64,000 nt of DNA from Cristatella mucedo (Eukaryota; Bryozoa; Phylactolaemata; Cristatellidae), in the NCBI GenBank assembly GCA_009760855.2, contig WPIO01000011.1, forward strand, positions 3,442,001 through 3,506,000. The letters run 5' to 3'. A program made the position numbers and the translations under genes. Below are positions 36,898-49,299 of the stretch, piece after piece (within the stretch, counting starts at the first letter, position 1; each line of letters begins with the position of its first letter). Under the pieces are notes generated by a model. The model was given only the letters and a program-made list of their open reading frames with translations. It was not told where the DNA came from and searched no databases.

Positions 36898-37266
36898 CTT
36901 TGGGGTCCTGAGGGGATTCGCATAGTGGTTTGGTTCTCTGTCCGATAATCTTAGTGAGGTTAGTGGTTGCAGCTTGGCACCTTAGTTGCATTGTTAACAA
37001 AAGAAATTTAAAATTCATGCTAAAGAACACTGAAACTCGACTCGAAAATGTAAGCAAAACGTGAATCCAGAGGTCGAGCATCAAACACAAACTTTCGATA
37101 GCTACAGCTGCAGAGCAGTGGAAAGGCGACCCGGAGGTTTCGGGGTCGTTCCTATTGGAGATTACTTCTCTTGCGGCTCTCACTTCCTCAAAAGACGGGT
37201 TCCTTCTGTCGCTCAGATTTTCTAAAAATTCTGGCCTGTATGGGTTGTTTATGAAGTAAAGTCCAG
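36898..37266 (-). CDS. Probable internal exon, unrecognised
   Basis: Near-ideal acceptor on minus (tagtttccctcttttcag|CTGG) and a consensus-like donor (CCCAAAG|GTAAAG) bound 369 bases open in one frame of 122 codons. Entry and exit are both phase 1. The first half is polar (NPYRPEFLENLSDRRNPSFE), the middle hydrophobic (ESLCLMLDLWIHVLLTFSSR), then basic. It does not match LINE-A or LINE-B. A shorter exon inside this frame is possible. Family not recognised. Confidence 0.45.
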
Positions 37267-37419
37267 CTGAAAAGAGGGAAACTAAAGTTTACATGCTAAC
37301 TATATTATTATAAAAAGCGGTCAGAATAGGATATAATTTTACTGTTAAAATTACTATACAATGTTTATAATATGCAATGTATAGAGTCTCAGAGAAATTT
37401 GTTACGTATAATCTGAAGT

Positions 37420-38005
37420 AGGTGCCACATCACACCACTCCTTGTCGATCTGCACTGGCTCTCAGTCAACCAACGCATCGAGTTCCAAGTTTTGTCACTC
37501 ACTGTTAGGTTCCTTCATTCTTTGGCTTCATCCTAGCTATCAGATTTACCTCCCATCAGGCTAAGCCTCGTACCATCCACTTTTCGGAATCTAATCGTTT
37601 ACCTATACTTCGTACGAAACTCAAATTATTTGGAGATAGTGCCTTTGGTTCGTTTGCTCCCAAAAGCCCGGAGCTCACTTCCAACTTGCGTCACGACATC
37701 CCTGACTTGAACAAATTTAAAAAGAAACTAAAAACGCACCCATTCATCCCAGCATTTAGTGGGTCCATTTGCTTCGTCCTTTATGTGTGCTGACACTGTG
37801 CATGGTGCCACTAATCATACTTGCATACTGATCCTGTGCATGTCACCCCTAACCATGTTGTTATTGTTATTTATTGAGCATGATACCACTAACCATTCGA
37901 TCGTGCTTGCTTTGCAGCTAATTTAAATGTATAGAAAGAGATTGAGTTCTCTGAATAAGCTATATCAAATGGATTACTGTTACTATTATTAGAAGAAGTG
38001 AGAGA
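37420..38005 (+). mobile_element. LINE-A 3' end
   Basis: C-terminal coding text in broken frames followed by 3' region (ctgacactgtgcatggtgcc) and a terminal block with ATT-type tail near 37925-37995. Confidence 0.82.
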
Positions 38006-38212
38006 TAAATTAAGTATAGCTGCAACTGCTACCGCCTTCACATGACGTATTGCAGTAAAACCCGGGATGGTTTAGTGGAGGATTGATTGCAAGCTGTCGA
38101 TTATAGGTCATATATACGATAAGTGGTTTGCCAATAAAGTACCTTTGTTACGTAATCAGGCTATTCTCAATAGGTTAAACGGGCGATGCACTGGAAGCAG
38201 TCTATTCATCAC

Positions 38213-38321
38213 CATCTGCCCAAGTCGTAATCAGCCCCCGGTTTTCTGATTTTCTTTTTTGCGTCGTCACACTCTTTACTTTCGTTTCTAATTTTAAAAG
38301 TAAATAGCTGCTTTAGACTCG
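38213..38321 (-). CDS. Possible small exon, unrecognised
   Basis: Acceptor tttttctcttgtacag on minus, donor GATG|GTGATG, 35 codons (core SLKQLFTFKIRNESKECDD). Phase 1 in and phase 2 out, so it does not join directly to the exon at 37266. Composition is protein-like but the exon is short. Confidence 0.28.
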
Positions 38322-38639
38322 CTGTACAAGAGAAAAATACGACACGGATAGTTATACAGCTGCTCAAAATGCCAGGACCAAAGAAGTAGTCAATTTCTGC
38401 TATTGACTTTAGCAATGTTGTGAATAATGGAAGGTGCTAGTTCTGGGCAAATCAAGTTTTTTCAGGCAAGCTGATCCGTGCCTATGTGTGTCACACGCAA
38501 TAGAATTCTTCCGCTCATTACCCGTAAGTGTTTACTCGCATGAAACGCGCAGCATGCAGTTGGTGCTAAAGCAGGCTCCTTTCCCAACGCGTTTGCACGT
38601 CGTGACGTCAAAACTGCCAAATGTCGCAAATGCCATTTT

Positions 38640-39010
38640 ACGCCTCGCCTCACTGACGTGCGCTGGGTCGCCACCAAGCAGCATATACAGTTTGATTTTC
38701 CGTTGCTCACTTTTAGGTCGTTTTATTCTACGGCTCCAGCCAGCCAGCCTATCCCCCGTGTGAGTGAGATACTTCCTGATCCGGTTTCGCATCGTATCGT
38801 CCATTCGCTCATCTCACTCAATCCACTCGCTGTGTCTCTACACGGCCAAATATCATTCGGAGACCGCGCCTTCAGCTGTTACGCTCCTGAAGCCTGGAGC
38901 ACACTTCCACATAACGTCACGGCATCTGCTGAATTTTCGAAGTTTGAAAAGAAGCCTTAAAGTCCAACGACTCTTTACATAGTTTGCTTCGTCTCCCTCG
39001 AGCTGTCATG
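38640..39010 (+). mobile_element. LINE-A-related 3' coding fragment, diverged
   Basis: Two overlapping frames preserve the C-terminal layout (LTFRSFYSTAPA, then APEAWSTLPHNVTASAEFSK, the counterpart of LNSLPT...F). It is more diverged than other copies and may be a separate subfamily; no terminal block seen. Confidence 0.65.
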
Positions 39011-40542
39011 CGTGCGCCTATGCGTACATCAATTGCGGAACTTCCGCTTACATCAATTGCGGAACGTACTATTTTGACATTCACATGTTGCATCCTTTCC
39101 GGCTCAGTCGGAGCGCCTGCAATTTAACGCAGTTCTCAAAAGGCGCCAGACAATCTTTTCTTATTAGTATAATTATCAGGAGCTTGCATCTCTCCATTGA
39201 ATCAATGCTGTGGCCGAGTGACTTGGAGCAACGGTCAGCCCTTATGTCAAATGGCCGTCTTTCTTTAAATGGCCATCAACCGCCAAGCTTGACAGCTCGG
39301 GCAAGGAGCTACCGGCCGCTTTGACTTGCTGCTCTTCCGTTACAGCACCCCATCCTTCATCGTTCGAATGGTAAGAGTTACGAAAGCGCCCAATTTTCAT
39401 TCGGCTTGAGGACCCATGGCTTGCATGCTAAGGTAGAGGTGCGTGCTGCCAAATGGGTCGGACCTGCCCGACTTTTTATCTGCTGCTGCTCGCGTAAGCT
39501 AAAACAGACGTCCACTTCCCAGGCCCAAGTTTGTGGTCAGCTAAAAGGACATTCCTTTATTTGCAGGCCCAAGGTCGGGGCAAGCAGCCTAACTCCTATA
39601 TCAAGGCCGCTTGATGACCCCTTATAACTGCCCCATGGTCGACCAGCCACCTAAGTTAGAATATTCTTAGCTATAAAATGAGCCACACCCACTTTTTCAA
39701 GAAAGTGAACGGCAATGCGATCGCTAGAACCAAGAGGAATGAAGGGCAAACGATGCCACGAGCATATATTGAGGCTTTGAGTCCCGACTGTCTCCTGTGC
39801 AGTCTCGTCAGTTGGCACTTGCGCGACCACCTAACAATTATATGCCTCTCAATCCCTCCTAGTGCATTGTCCTCAGAAGCAGCTCGGTCAGCTTCCGCGG
39901 CCCGGGATGTCAAAGTCTTCAATATTGATTAATAGACCGCGGGTGGCACCACCAGGATGAGTTCGCTAGCCCGGTGCAGGGCTGATTGTGTCGCATATCG
40001 ACGAGCTGCAGCTATTTTGAAGCACTCTGCTCGGCGCGTTGAGTGGCCAAGAATAGCATTCGGCGACAATCAGCCTACAGGAATGGTCTCTGCAGTGAGA
40101 CTTCTGTCGCCAGTGTCCAGTGAGACATCGCAGTAGTTGAAACATGTTACTGCGGCGGCTTAAGACGGGGCTCCAGGTGAGGCGAAACTTAAAATAAGAA
40201 ACAACTCACAGCAGTTGGACGCTTTCAAGAGGGTCACCGGATGCATTTTACAGGCATGAAAATGCCTTCGAAAGTGTTTATCTGCACGCAGCTCTACTTT
40301 AGCAGAAGTTTAAGTATGCGGCTTCGGCGGCATTGATCACTAACAGGGTGTGTTTGGTGGAAAAGGTTGTAACAATCCATCGCCCGGAAGTTCGATACAG
40401 ACAGAATACAAATTTTTGAGTACAAAATGAGATTAAATGACTTTTTCAAACGCGTTCTCAGACATCCTGTCTGCAGGCTGCTGCCTAGTCTAAATTGTAA
40501 AACGGCGGCCACGCTATATCCGAGTTTACCAGGTCCTTGCAG
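39011..40542. other. Unassigned sequence
   Basis: A duplicated 'cttccgcttacatcaattgcggaac' segment occurs near 39025-39065. Open frames at 39678-39932 on both strands have no splice or family support. Confidence 0.3.
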
Positions 40543-40712
40543 CCTTAATAATAATAAAGCTGATTTAACAATCTCTTTTGTATAGCAACAGAAGAGCCTT
40601 TACGGCTATCACCACCGCTTGTGGCGGCCGTAAAGAATCGCCCAGAGCAGGATTCGAACCCACGACCCTCGAAAGCAAGGTCGTGAAAAGCAACCGCCTT
40701 ACCTAGTATGCC
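40543..40712 (-). mobile_element. SINE-A copy, well preserved
   Basis: Closest match to 1258-1432, including 'gaagagcctttacggctatc', the B-box-like region (GTGGGTTCGAATCC on minus) and the head 'ggtaaggcggttgc' on minus. The tail at left is ATA-rich (aataataataaagc). Confidence 0.82.
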
Positions 40713-41904
40713 ATTAGGCCTTCAATTGTTGCGCATTCTGATGGATAAATAAACATAGTCGGTCTTGAGTTTTAGAAAATCCACTACTGCACGCTTCACG
40801 GGCTGCCAGAGAAACCTTCGCCTTTTTCTCCACGGTAGTGGGTAAACACGACCCAAGACGGATGAGGAGTTGGACCATTACGGATTGGTAAAGTACACGA
40901 GCGCCAAAAGGCTCATGACTAGACTTCGACGACAATATTGACCTAGTAATTCAGGTAAAGGTATGTAAGTTGTCATGTCTCTATTGTTTCCTTCTAGCAT
41001 GACACTGCTATGCATCTGCCACTGCAGCGGCTAGCACCAGAGCTGTCATAGACTTATCATTTAAGTCTATTCTATTGTGTGGACAAAAGTTCTTTGCGAT
41101 AGCTTACTGATAAAGCTTAGTTCCATGCGCTGCAAAACTTATTAAGTTCGAGTGTACAACTAGTTTATGTGCCAGCCTGCCAATGCAGATGCACTGCTGG
41201 GAAAAAAGAACACTGCCGGCTGACAATTGAAGAATTGTAGAGTTTTTAACGTACAATTGGATAAAAAGTAGGACTCTCAGAGACAGTGCGAAAGTAAGAA
41301 TGTGAAGATACAAACGAGGATACCTCGAGGAAACTTGCCGCAGAAAGCTGAGAGAAACTAGCAGCCGCGTAAGCTGTCTCTCAGAGAGTGACCAGCATTT
41401 CTATGCCTGTAAAAGAGCATTATCGAGTCCGGAGAAAATACATAAACAAAATACTTAAGGCGAAGGCAAGCGGTCTTTGATTGTGACATTTCGTTAAACG
41501 TCTGACGATGCTTGCTTACTAGCTTGGTGGGCTTGGCCGCTCCGATAGTCATTTGCCCTCCTCACCATTTGCTGCAGCCAGTACCCAGCAGCGAAGGGGT
41601 AGCCGCACGAAAGGGTGACCGCACGTGACATTAGCAGCACATCTAAGGCGTCAATGAATAGAAATTTCCCAGACAAGTTGCAGAAGTAAGTGCGTGATGA
41701 ATCGTTGTGCAGGGGATTGAGCAACATAAGCACATGCCGAGTGGTCGCCGATTCAGAAAATCTTTATTTGCTACGCTGGCAGGTCCTTACAGTGACTGTA
41801 TAGTTGTCATCGGTTATTAAGCCCACCCAAAATGAACAGTGATTAGGAACCCCGGGCAATGTAGCGATTGAGGCACATAGCACGGCACAGATCAAAGCAC
41901 AAGT
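40713..41904. other. Unassigned sequence with a weak exon candidate
   Basis: On the minus strand 41642-41566 has an acceptor (attcattgacgccttag) and a donor (AATG|GTGAGG) around 77 bases open in two frames. The support is too weak to call a CDS. Nothing else recognised. Confidence 0.25.
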
Positions 41905-41956
41905 CCGGGGGAGGGGCAAGTATAGGAGAGGGGCAAATCCGGGGGAGGGGCAGGGG
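41905..41956 (+). repeat. G-run cluster, possible quadruplex
   Basis: Two copies of 'ccgggggaggggca' flank a third 'gaggggcaa', giving six runs of four or five G on one strand within 52 bases. Confidence 0.6.
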
Positions 41957-42092
41957 TTTTCAGTAAGCTTTTTTGTACATGCACGTTCCCTAGTCCTTTA
42001 AAGAATCCATCGGCTACTGGTGTGTGGTATTGCAAACCGCCATATCAGTTCCCCTTACTCTTAAGTCTGTTGTATGTGTGTACGTGCGTGCC

Positions 42093-42120
42093 TGTGTGTG
42101 TGTGTGTGTGTGTGTGTGTG
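42093..42120. repeat. (TG)n microsatellite at LINE-B 3' end
   Basis: About 14 TG units directly abut the LINE-B terminus (catctccgtctataac). Confidence 0.9.
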
Positions 42121-43760
42121 CATCTCCGTCTATAACTTAACATAGCCACAACGACTATGTGGGTGTTACACAGAAGAGCTTTGTATAGCCCATTCACAGC
42201 CTAAGTGGCTTTTGGTACGCATTCGGTAGCCAATAGACTTTATCTCATGCAACAAAGAAAAATTGAGGAGCATAGCAGAGTCTGGAAAGCAGTCGAGGTA
42301 GTGAGTAGCATGAGAGTAGCTGCTCAGGATCATTTGAAAGGATAAGCCGTAGTCGGCCGGATGAGAGTACTTGTTACTGCATAAGAATCGTGGAAGCGAG
42401 TTCCACAGCCTAGGACCTGCAGAACTAAAGTTTCTATCGGCAACGGTCTTTAAGTGGAGGAACGGAACAGCTAATTTATTGTCCATACTAGACCAGAGGG
42501 CGCGAGGAGGCTGAAACTGGTGCAGCAGTTCAGCTAGGTATGGAGGAGCCAAGCCGTGGCGGGCCTTGTGGGTCAGCGTAAGAACTTTGCTCTGTATCTG
42601 TTGATAAACCGGCAGACATCCTAGCTCTTTTAGAAAAGGAGACACGTGGTCAAACGTCTGTGAAGGAAAAACAAGCCTTGCAGCCATATTTATAGTCCTT
42701 TGTAGTGGCCTAGTGTCCTTTTTTGGTAGCCCAGCCAAATAGAAATTACAATAATCAAGCCGAGACAAAACTAAGGAGATAGTTAAATTGTTTGCAAGCC
42801 ACCGTGGAAGCCAGCTCCTAATCTTGGATAGCATTCGAACGTGATGGGTAGCTGTAGAAGCAGTCGAAATGAATGTTCATCTAAATGAAGCTTTTAAAAT
42901 ATAGGCAGCCGTCGAAAGCGACACCTATACTTCGGCATTTGGTGATGGTCGCACAACACCATCACCTATTAGAAGAGCAAAGCCTTCTAACCCAGCCACA
43001 TGCTTAGGGTGTCCTATGAGTAGCAGTTCAGTTTAGTTGTCATTTAGTTTCAAGAAATGTTTCGACATCCAGGAATGAGAGTCCGCAGAGCAAGAATTCT
43101 ATTTATCAGTTGCTGCAACTGATTCGGACGATTTAAATGACGAATGCAGCTGAGTATCGTAAGCATAAAAGTCATACCCTATTCCGTGGGCCTTAATCCC
43201 TTTGCCCAGAGTTTTAGTATAAATGGAGAACAGCAAGGGACCGTGGACGGACCCTTGAGGAACTTCACAGGTGACCGGTCTCGTGGGTGAGACCTAAGTA
43301 TGACACGACACGGATTAAACGTGATCAGACAAGTAAGATTCTGCCAGAACGATCGTTGTTCTCAATCGTTCAAGTAGAACATCGTAATCAACGGTATCGA
43401 AGGCAGCTGATAGATTTAGCAGAGCTAGGGCAGTGACATTCCCGACATCGCTGCTGCTGCATAGGATGTCGCTGATAAAACGGAGAAGAGCATCTTCAGT
43501 GGGGTGCTTCCACTCGAACCCCGATTGGAATTCGTCCGACATTTAATTATTTTCCACGTCTGCTACCAGCTGCTTAGCAACAATTCTTTAAAGAATCATT
43601 GACAAAAACGAAGGAGGGTAACTGGGCGATAGTTTGGATGGACCTCTGTACCTAATCCAGGCTTTTTAAGTATCGGTCAAACGATTGCTCATTTGAAGAA
43701 CTTGGGTACGACCCATTTTTCCAGAGAAGCATTTAAAATCTCGGTTATGGCAGGGCTAAT
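42121..43760 (-). mobile_element. LINE-B copy, RT to 3' end
   Basis: Minus orientation. The longest frame (42834-42166, 222 codons) is the RT C-terminal domain: LSRLDYCNFYLAGLPKKDT, then LTHKARHGLAPPYLAELL, then GPRLWNSLPRFL. Further upstream the palm region is broken (43542-43315 carries ALALLNLSAAFDTVDYDVLL). The layout is L2-like. No intact full ORF. Confidence 0.88.
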
Positions 43761-43879
43761 TTGGTCTGCCTGTGACGATCGCAGAGGTAGCCGGCTGCCG
43801 TTACCATTCGGAGCTGACTGAGTTATTCGATCCTTATATTGCTCAAATTTTCAGCTTTCAGAGTGCAAAGGGTGCGGAG

Positions 43880-44345
43880 GGGAGGACTAAGGCGAGGCGA
43901 ACGTTGAGCTGGAGAACGAGGATGAGAGCAAGAAGAACGACGAGGACGAGGACGACGACGATGAATACAATGAGGAGGAGAAGGAGGACTAGAAAGAGGA
44001 CAATGACGACGAGGTGAATGAGAAGAACGATGACGAAGAGGCAGAGAAGGACGAGGGGGACAAGAAAATGGGCGAGGAGGACAAGGAGTTGAACGAGGAG
44101 GAGGAGGATGCGGGGTGCGAGAAGAAAAGAGGAGCGCGAGAGGAAGAACGAGGGAATAAGGAGAACAGCGAAGACGATAGGGAGTAGGACGAGAATGAGG
44201 ATGAGGAGGATTGGGAGGAGGACGAGGAGAAAGACGACGAGTAGGACGGAGAGGAGGACAAGGAGGACGAGAAAGAGGATGATGGAAGAGTGAGATGGAG
44301 GATGACGGCTAGGAGGACCAGGCAGACGAGGAGGAGGAGGATATG
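43880..44345 (+). repeat. Purine-rich GAG/GAC/GAA tract, acidic in one frame
   Basis: About 450 bases almost entirely of GAN codon-like triplets on the plus strand. One frame reads as a Glu/Asp/Lys-rich chain broken only by TAG codons (three seen, each one change from GAG). The long minus-strand Leu/Val and Ser frames are its mirror. It may be a decayed acidic coding segment or a degenerate GAR repeat. Confidence 0.6.
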
Positions 44346-44595
44346 CGATAGCTGGAGGGAATAACGACAGCTCTGATAAGTGCTGTGGTCGTGACAGCCG
44401 CTTCGTATCAAATCCTACGCCTGGGTAATGTAAGCGACATTTGGGACGGTTGGCAGAACACCACAAGCAATCTAGTAAGAGCGGTTTCAATCTAAAGCAG
44501 TCGGACTAAATGCCATTGAAGGGAAGCATGCACTGCATTTCTTAGGCAAACATGCATCGCTGACGCGAATCGGCATCGCCTACTCGTTACCTGAC

Positions 44596-44732
44596 CAGAG
44601 ACTGGAGCACCTGCTGCAGACTTGCGATGTCCGGCGTCGGCATAGCTCCTGCTCGGCCGCCGCCGCCGCTTGGGTCTCGTCGAAGGGCGCTTCTTCTTCA
44701 TCTCTTGGCATCTGAAGCGTGTCGCGTGTCAC
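44596..44732 (-). CDS. Possible orphan stem exon of a third sulfotransferase paralog
   Basis: Acceptor cgctctcctgtag|GTG enters in phase 0; a donor at CTG|GTCAGG leaves in phase 2. Those are the phases of the stem exons at 53980-53880 and 4028-3475. The 45-codon peptide ends with an Arg-rich helix then VC plus seven residues (CRRRTSQVCSRCSSL), as in the other two. A better donor five bases on (CAG|GTAACG) would break the phase match. No signal-anchor exon is seen upstream and no catalytic exon downstream before 4372, so it may be a relic or a coincidence. Confidence 0.33.
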
Positions 44733-46390
44733 CTACAGGAGAGCGAACAGCCGGCGCTTGCTTAGCAAGCTAAGCAAGCGCTCGAGCTGTTGCTGGGCCG
44801 CCGCCAGCAAAAGGAAACCAGTCCGCACACGCGCCAATCCTCTCGGTATCTTTCGCGCCAAAAGAGAGTAGAGACACATGGGTCGACTCTGCTTTCCCAT
44901 GCCGCCTGCTGCCAGCGACAGACTCCCAGAGCGTATCTGCATAAGCATTTTCGCACGCACTCGAGTTCTTGAGATGCCCCACCCCACTGGGTGGGTCACC
45001 AGAAGCTGTAAGCAGCTGCGATGTTTATGAGGCCCCCACCCTGGTAAGACGATCAACCGCCAACGGTCCAGCAGTAGGCAGTTATGCCGTCCAGCAGCCC
45101 CTCGAAGCTTGTGCAACAGAGCGCCGCTGGGGCTTCCAAGTAAAGTGGCCAGTTACAGACGGACCGAGGATGTGCGTTCTCCCTAGTACGCGGTTTGCAG
45201 AGTTATCTCCCCAGTGTGAGGAATTGACAAATCGAGCCGTCGATGCTTCAGCGCTAGTCCCCCGAGACAGCCACATGGCGTTGGGCCAGAGTAACTTCGA
45301 CGACAGGTTGGGGGGGGGGTAAGAGTAAATAAGGTAACCCCGGCAGCGTCGTTTCTTCGATCGACGGATGAGAAGGAGCCGCCTCGCGTCATTTCCAGAA
45401 TCTAGCGTCGCCGGGGCGACGGCGCGAAAGTCGACAGAACGTCGTGCCACTGGATGGGCCTCGAGCCGGCGATGCCCACTGAGCACACCCGAGGAGCGGG
45501 ACACTCCCATTTGGGCTCGGACGCGAAACGAGCACGATCAGCAGGAACTGCCGCACCCCTCGGCGGGCGATGCTCGAGACCCTCGCTTATCTGCTAACAG
45601 TGCCCGTCCAGAGACGCTCGGCTCAAGCTGTTGGCCACTTGGCACAACGCCAAGTGCCGATCGATTTCGGCGAAAGTGAGGCTCACTACACGCCGCTGCT
45701 GACAAATGCAAGCCCCGAAGCGCGGGAGCTCAAACGTATATACTCAATTCAGAACCGCCGCTTCGCGGGTGTATGCTAGTGCCGTTAAAGGTAGCCTGCC
45801 GTTCACAATAGCCTACTGGATATTTGAGGTTTGTTTAGGGCGGTGCCAATCTCCTGGAATCACTGGGACTCGAGGCGGCAACTTAGAAAGCCTTCGTTCG
45901 GGAACATAATTTGGCCAGCTCACACGAAGCTCCAGGATTCGCTCCTCAGCAGCTGATTGGTTCCTTAGCGATGAAAAAAGGCTCCAGGTCCCTCTCGAGG
46001 AGCGCCTCGACATTGCCCTCTAGACGGAGTAGCTGCAGCAAGTGGCGACCGGACACTTCAATCGACACGGCAATTCTCTCTCACGCCATGGTGAACTGGG
46101 GATCGATGGAGGAGCACCGAACCGCTGTTTGACTGTAGGCGTTTTCGAGCCCGCTGGCTCCGGCGATTGAGTGCAGCTGGGCACGCAGCCCATGCGCGAT
46201 CGAAAATGTCTCAGGGAAGCGTTTGCCCGAGTGCTCAGCGCAGGTGAGCCTATGACATCTCCCGCAGCCCGGAAATTTGTATAAGAGCATAATTCTTGAT
46301 TCCCGGTAAGCACGACAGGACCCCAGTAACCGCCAGTGCGACGTAGTGTAGCCAATGTTTTGTCTCGTCCTGATTGCACAAGAAGCCGAC
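44733..46390. other. GC-rich unassigned region
   Basis: Several open frames on both strands overlap without splice support. A plus-strand frame near 45660-45777 (TNASPEARELKRIYSIQNRR core ending in GVC) superficially resembles a stem helix but stops immediately. A donor-like CTG|GTAAGA lies near 45042. Confidence 0.3.
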
Positions 46391-46825
46391 ATATTCGACG
46401 TACCGAAATAACTTAACGGCTATCTGGCGGGAATATTCCTGAAGGTTTTATTTATTTAAACTCCACTACGATAAGGTGATGACTATCCTTATTGGCTGAC
46501 AGTGCCGGTAGCATTCACAACAAACCCTAATTTAGACTATCAGTTGCTAGCGACACGCTATGGTATTGAGAGCTAAAGGATGGCGTCTTACGACTTATCG
46601 ATATGTCTTTGCTAACCTGATCGTCAGGCTATGGCTAACCTGAGCGACCAATAGCAATGCAACTGAACTGCAGGATCCGGGTTCGAATTATTTCCGTTAG
46701 CATCGACGGGTCACGCCTGCTCGGCAAGTTATAGAGCTCATTTTCAAAATTAAATATTTCGTCAATAAGTCTGCATGTGGAGGACTCCAGAGCCACTTTA
46801 GCCGTCTCTTTCTCTCTCTATTTTG
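46391..46825. other. Unassigned sequence
   Basis: Nothing recognised except a B-box-like GGTTCGAATT near 46681 without a SINE body. Confidence 0.3.
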
Positions 46826-47034
<209 letters not shown>

Positions 47035-47109
47035 ACACTCAGAGAGGTTGAGAGAGTCAGAGAGTATATAGATAGATAGATCGATAGATAGAGAATAATG
47101 ATAATAATA

Positions 47110-48560
47110 GTAATAATAATACATTTTATAAAACACCATCAGAGAACTCAATCTCTCTCTAATCGCTTTACATTAGAGGCAACGGAAGCAGGATCAAATG
47201 GTTAGTGGCACCATGCTCAATAAGCATCAAGAATAACATGGTTAGGGGTGACATGCACAGGGTCAGCATGGAAGTTTGGTTAGTAGCAGCATGCACAGTG
47301 TCAGCACGTGTAAGCGCCATAAAGGTCAAATCAGAGGGACACACGAAATGTTGTGATAAAAAGATACATTTTTAGTTTCTTTTTAAATGTGGTCAAGTCA
47401 GGACGGGAGTGAGTTCCAGGCTGTGGAAGCATATAAAGTAAATGCGTGGTCTCCAAAGGATTTGAGGTTCGTACGAGGTATAGGTAAACAGTTAGATTCC
47501 AAAAATTGAGCGACACAATGCTTAACCTGGTGGAGGAATAGATCCGGTAGGTAGGCTGGAGCCAAAGAATGAAGGGTCATGAAAGTCAGTGACGAAACCT
47601 TGAAGTCGATGCATTGCTTGACTGGTAGCCAGTGCAGGTCGGCGAGAACTGGTGTGAAGTGGCAACTGCAACGCTCACAGTAGCCTAGCTGCAGAGTTTT
47701 CCACCAGCTGTAAGCGCGTGATTGCACAGGCCGTTAGACCAAGCTGTGAGCTACAGAACTCAAGGCGGGATGTCACAAATGCATGGACCAATTTAGATAC
47801 CGTATCCCTGCCTAAACAACCCCGAATTTTAGCAATGTTATACAGCTGAAAGTAGGCAGACTTGACTGTGGAGCTGATGTGGTCGTCTAATGAAAGGTCG
47901 CTTTGGAACATGACACCCAGATTTCGTGCAGATTCAACAGGAGATATGTTTGCAGAGCCGATTTTGAGCGTTAGCCTTTCCAATTTCTGAATGACAATTG
48001 GTTTGCCCATTACTAGTAAGCTGGTTTACCAACATTCAGTATAAGAAAGTTTGCTGCCATCCATGTGCCGATGTGATCGATACATGCAGCAAATGAGTTG
48101 AGAGAATTCGACCTACTGGAGGACTGGGAAGAATCAAAGCAAAGGAACAACTGAGTGTCATCCACATTAAAGTGAAAGCCCAGATTGTGCTTGGCAATCA
48201 CAACGGCAAGAGGGAGAGTATAAACCGTGAAAAGAACCGGATCAAGCATGGAGCCTGTGGTAGCCCATATTTCAGGGGCTCCTCGGATGATCTTTGTCTA
48301 TTTACATCAACGCTCTGGAGTCTCTCACTGCGATACGACCTGAATCGTTGCAGAGCATTTCCAGTGATTCACAAGCGAGATGACCGCTCAAGAAGAACTT
48401 GGTGATCAATAGTATCCCAATCTGTCGAAAGATCGAGCAAAACAAGCAGATACTCTATCCATGTCTGCATTCCTCAGTAGGTCGTTGTACACCCGAAGCA
48501 GTGCTGACTTTGTGGAGCGATTAGCTTAAAAACCTGACTGAAACTTTCTAGTAAGATGTG
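47110..48560 (-). mobile_element. LINE-A copy, RT to 3' end
   Basis: Minus orientation, from the AAT-rich tail and terminal block (gaactcaatctctctctaat) to RT. Frames 48010-47675 (ESARNLGVMFQSDLSLDDH, then LVHAFVTSRLEFCSSQLGL) and 48249-48013 (FHFNVDDTQLFL, the palm motif with VDD for ADD) are separated by frameshifts. It is inactive. Confidence 0.88.
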
Positions 48561-48589
48561 AGGATTCAATATATGAGAGATAGAGAAAT

Positions 48590-48776
<187 letters not shown>

Positions 48777-49258
48777 GGACTGAGAGCTTGAGCTCTTAAT
48801 GTGTCGCCTCCTGGAAGTGCGCCTACCTGGTTGCACTCTTGCCTGTGCAACCGGCTCTGGACACGGAGCATGACTCGACACACCCCAAATGGCACGCGTG
48901 GTACGCAGACCCAAAAGACACAGCTGTATGGTCTAAACATTTTGTTGTAGATTATTTAAGGGTTGCCTGGTGCTCAGCTCTGAAGGCCGGGAAGCCCTTT
49001 GGGTCCCATTAAAGTGGAAATAGTTTGTCGGCTTGGGCAAGCCTGTGGCCGTTCTGCGAAGACGCGCTTCTGCGAGTCAGGCTTATTTAACCGTATGTAA
49101 ATGAAATACAAATTCCCGTTCCTTAGAAAGGGGCCTTGAATCTATTCGACGCCGGTGTTCCTGTTCAATCAAAGTAAATGGTACTAAATAATTTCCGAGA
49201 ACCCAGAATGTGCCGAAGGCGTGCCTCCCTGCGGACGTTAGTAGACGGCCTGAAAACA

Positions 49259-49298
49259 ATGGCGGCTCCCATTTTTGGGAGCACGATTCTCATCGAAG
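49259..49298 (+). CDS. Possible first coding exon
   Basis: AAACAATGG is a good initiation context; 13 codons (MAAPIFGSTILIE) run into GAAG|GTACGT, a consensus-like donor. It lies at the edge of a CpG-richer stretch. A second strong donor (TTAAAG|GTAAGT) follows at about 49698. No downstream exons were identified, so the gene is unknown. Confidence 0.28.
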
Positions 49299-49299
49299 G

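Noticed and set aside
43858-44490. Minus-strand frames of 210 and 140 codons rich in Leu/Val or Ser
   Set aside because: They are the complement of the GAN-type purine tract; hydrophobicity follows from CTC/GTC triplets.
45570-45779. Plus-strand frame ending in a helix and GVC, considered as a sulfotransferase stem exon
   Set aside because: It stops immediately after the VC, has no phase 2 donor at the expected spot, and no anchor or catalytic exon follows on that strand.
46670-46700. B-box-like GGTTCGAATT
   Set aside because: No A-box, body or tail of either SINE family and no cloverleaf could be drawn.
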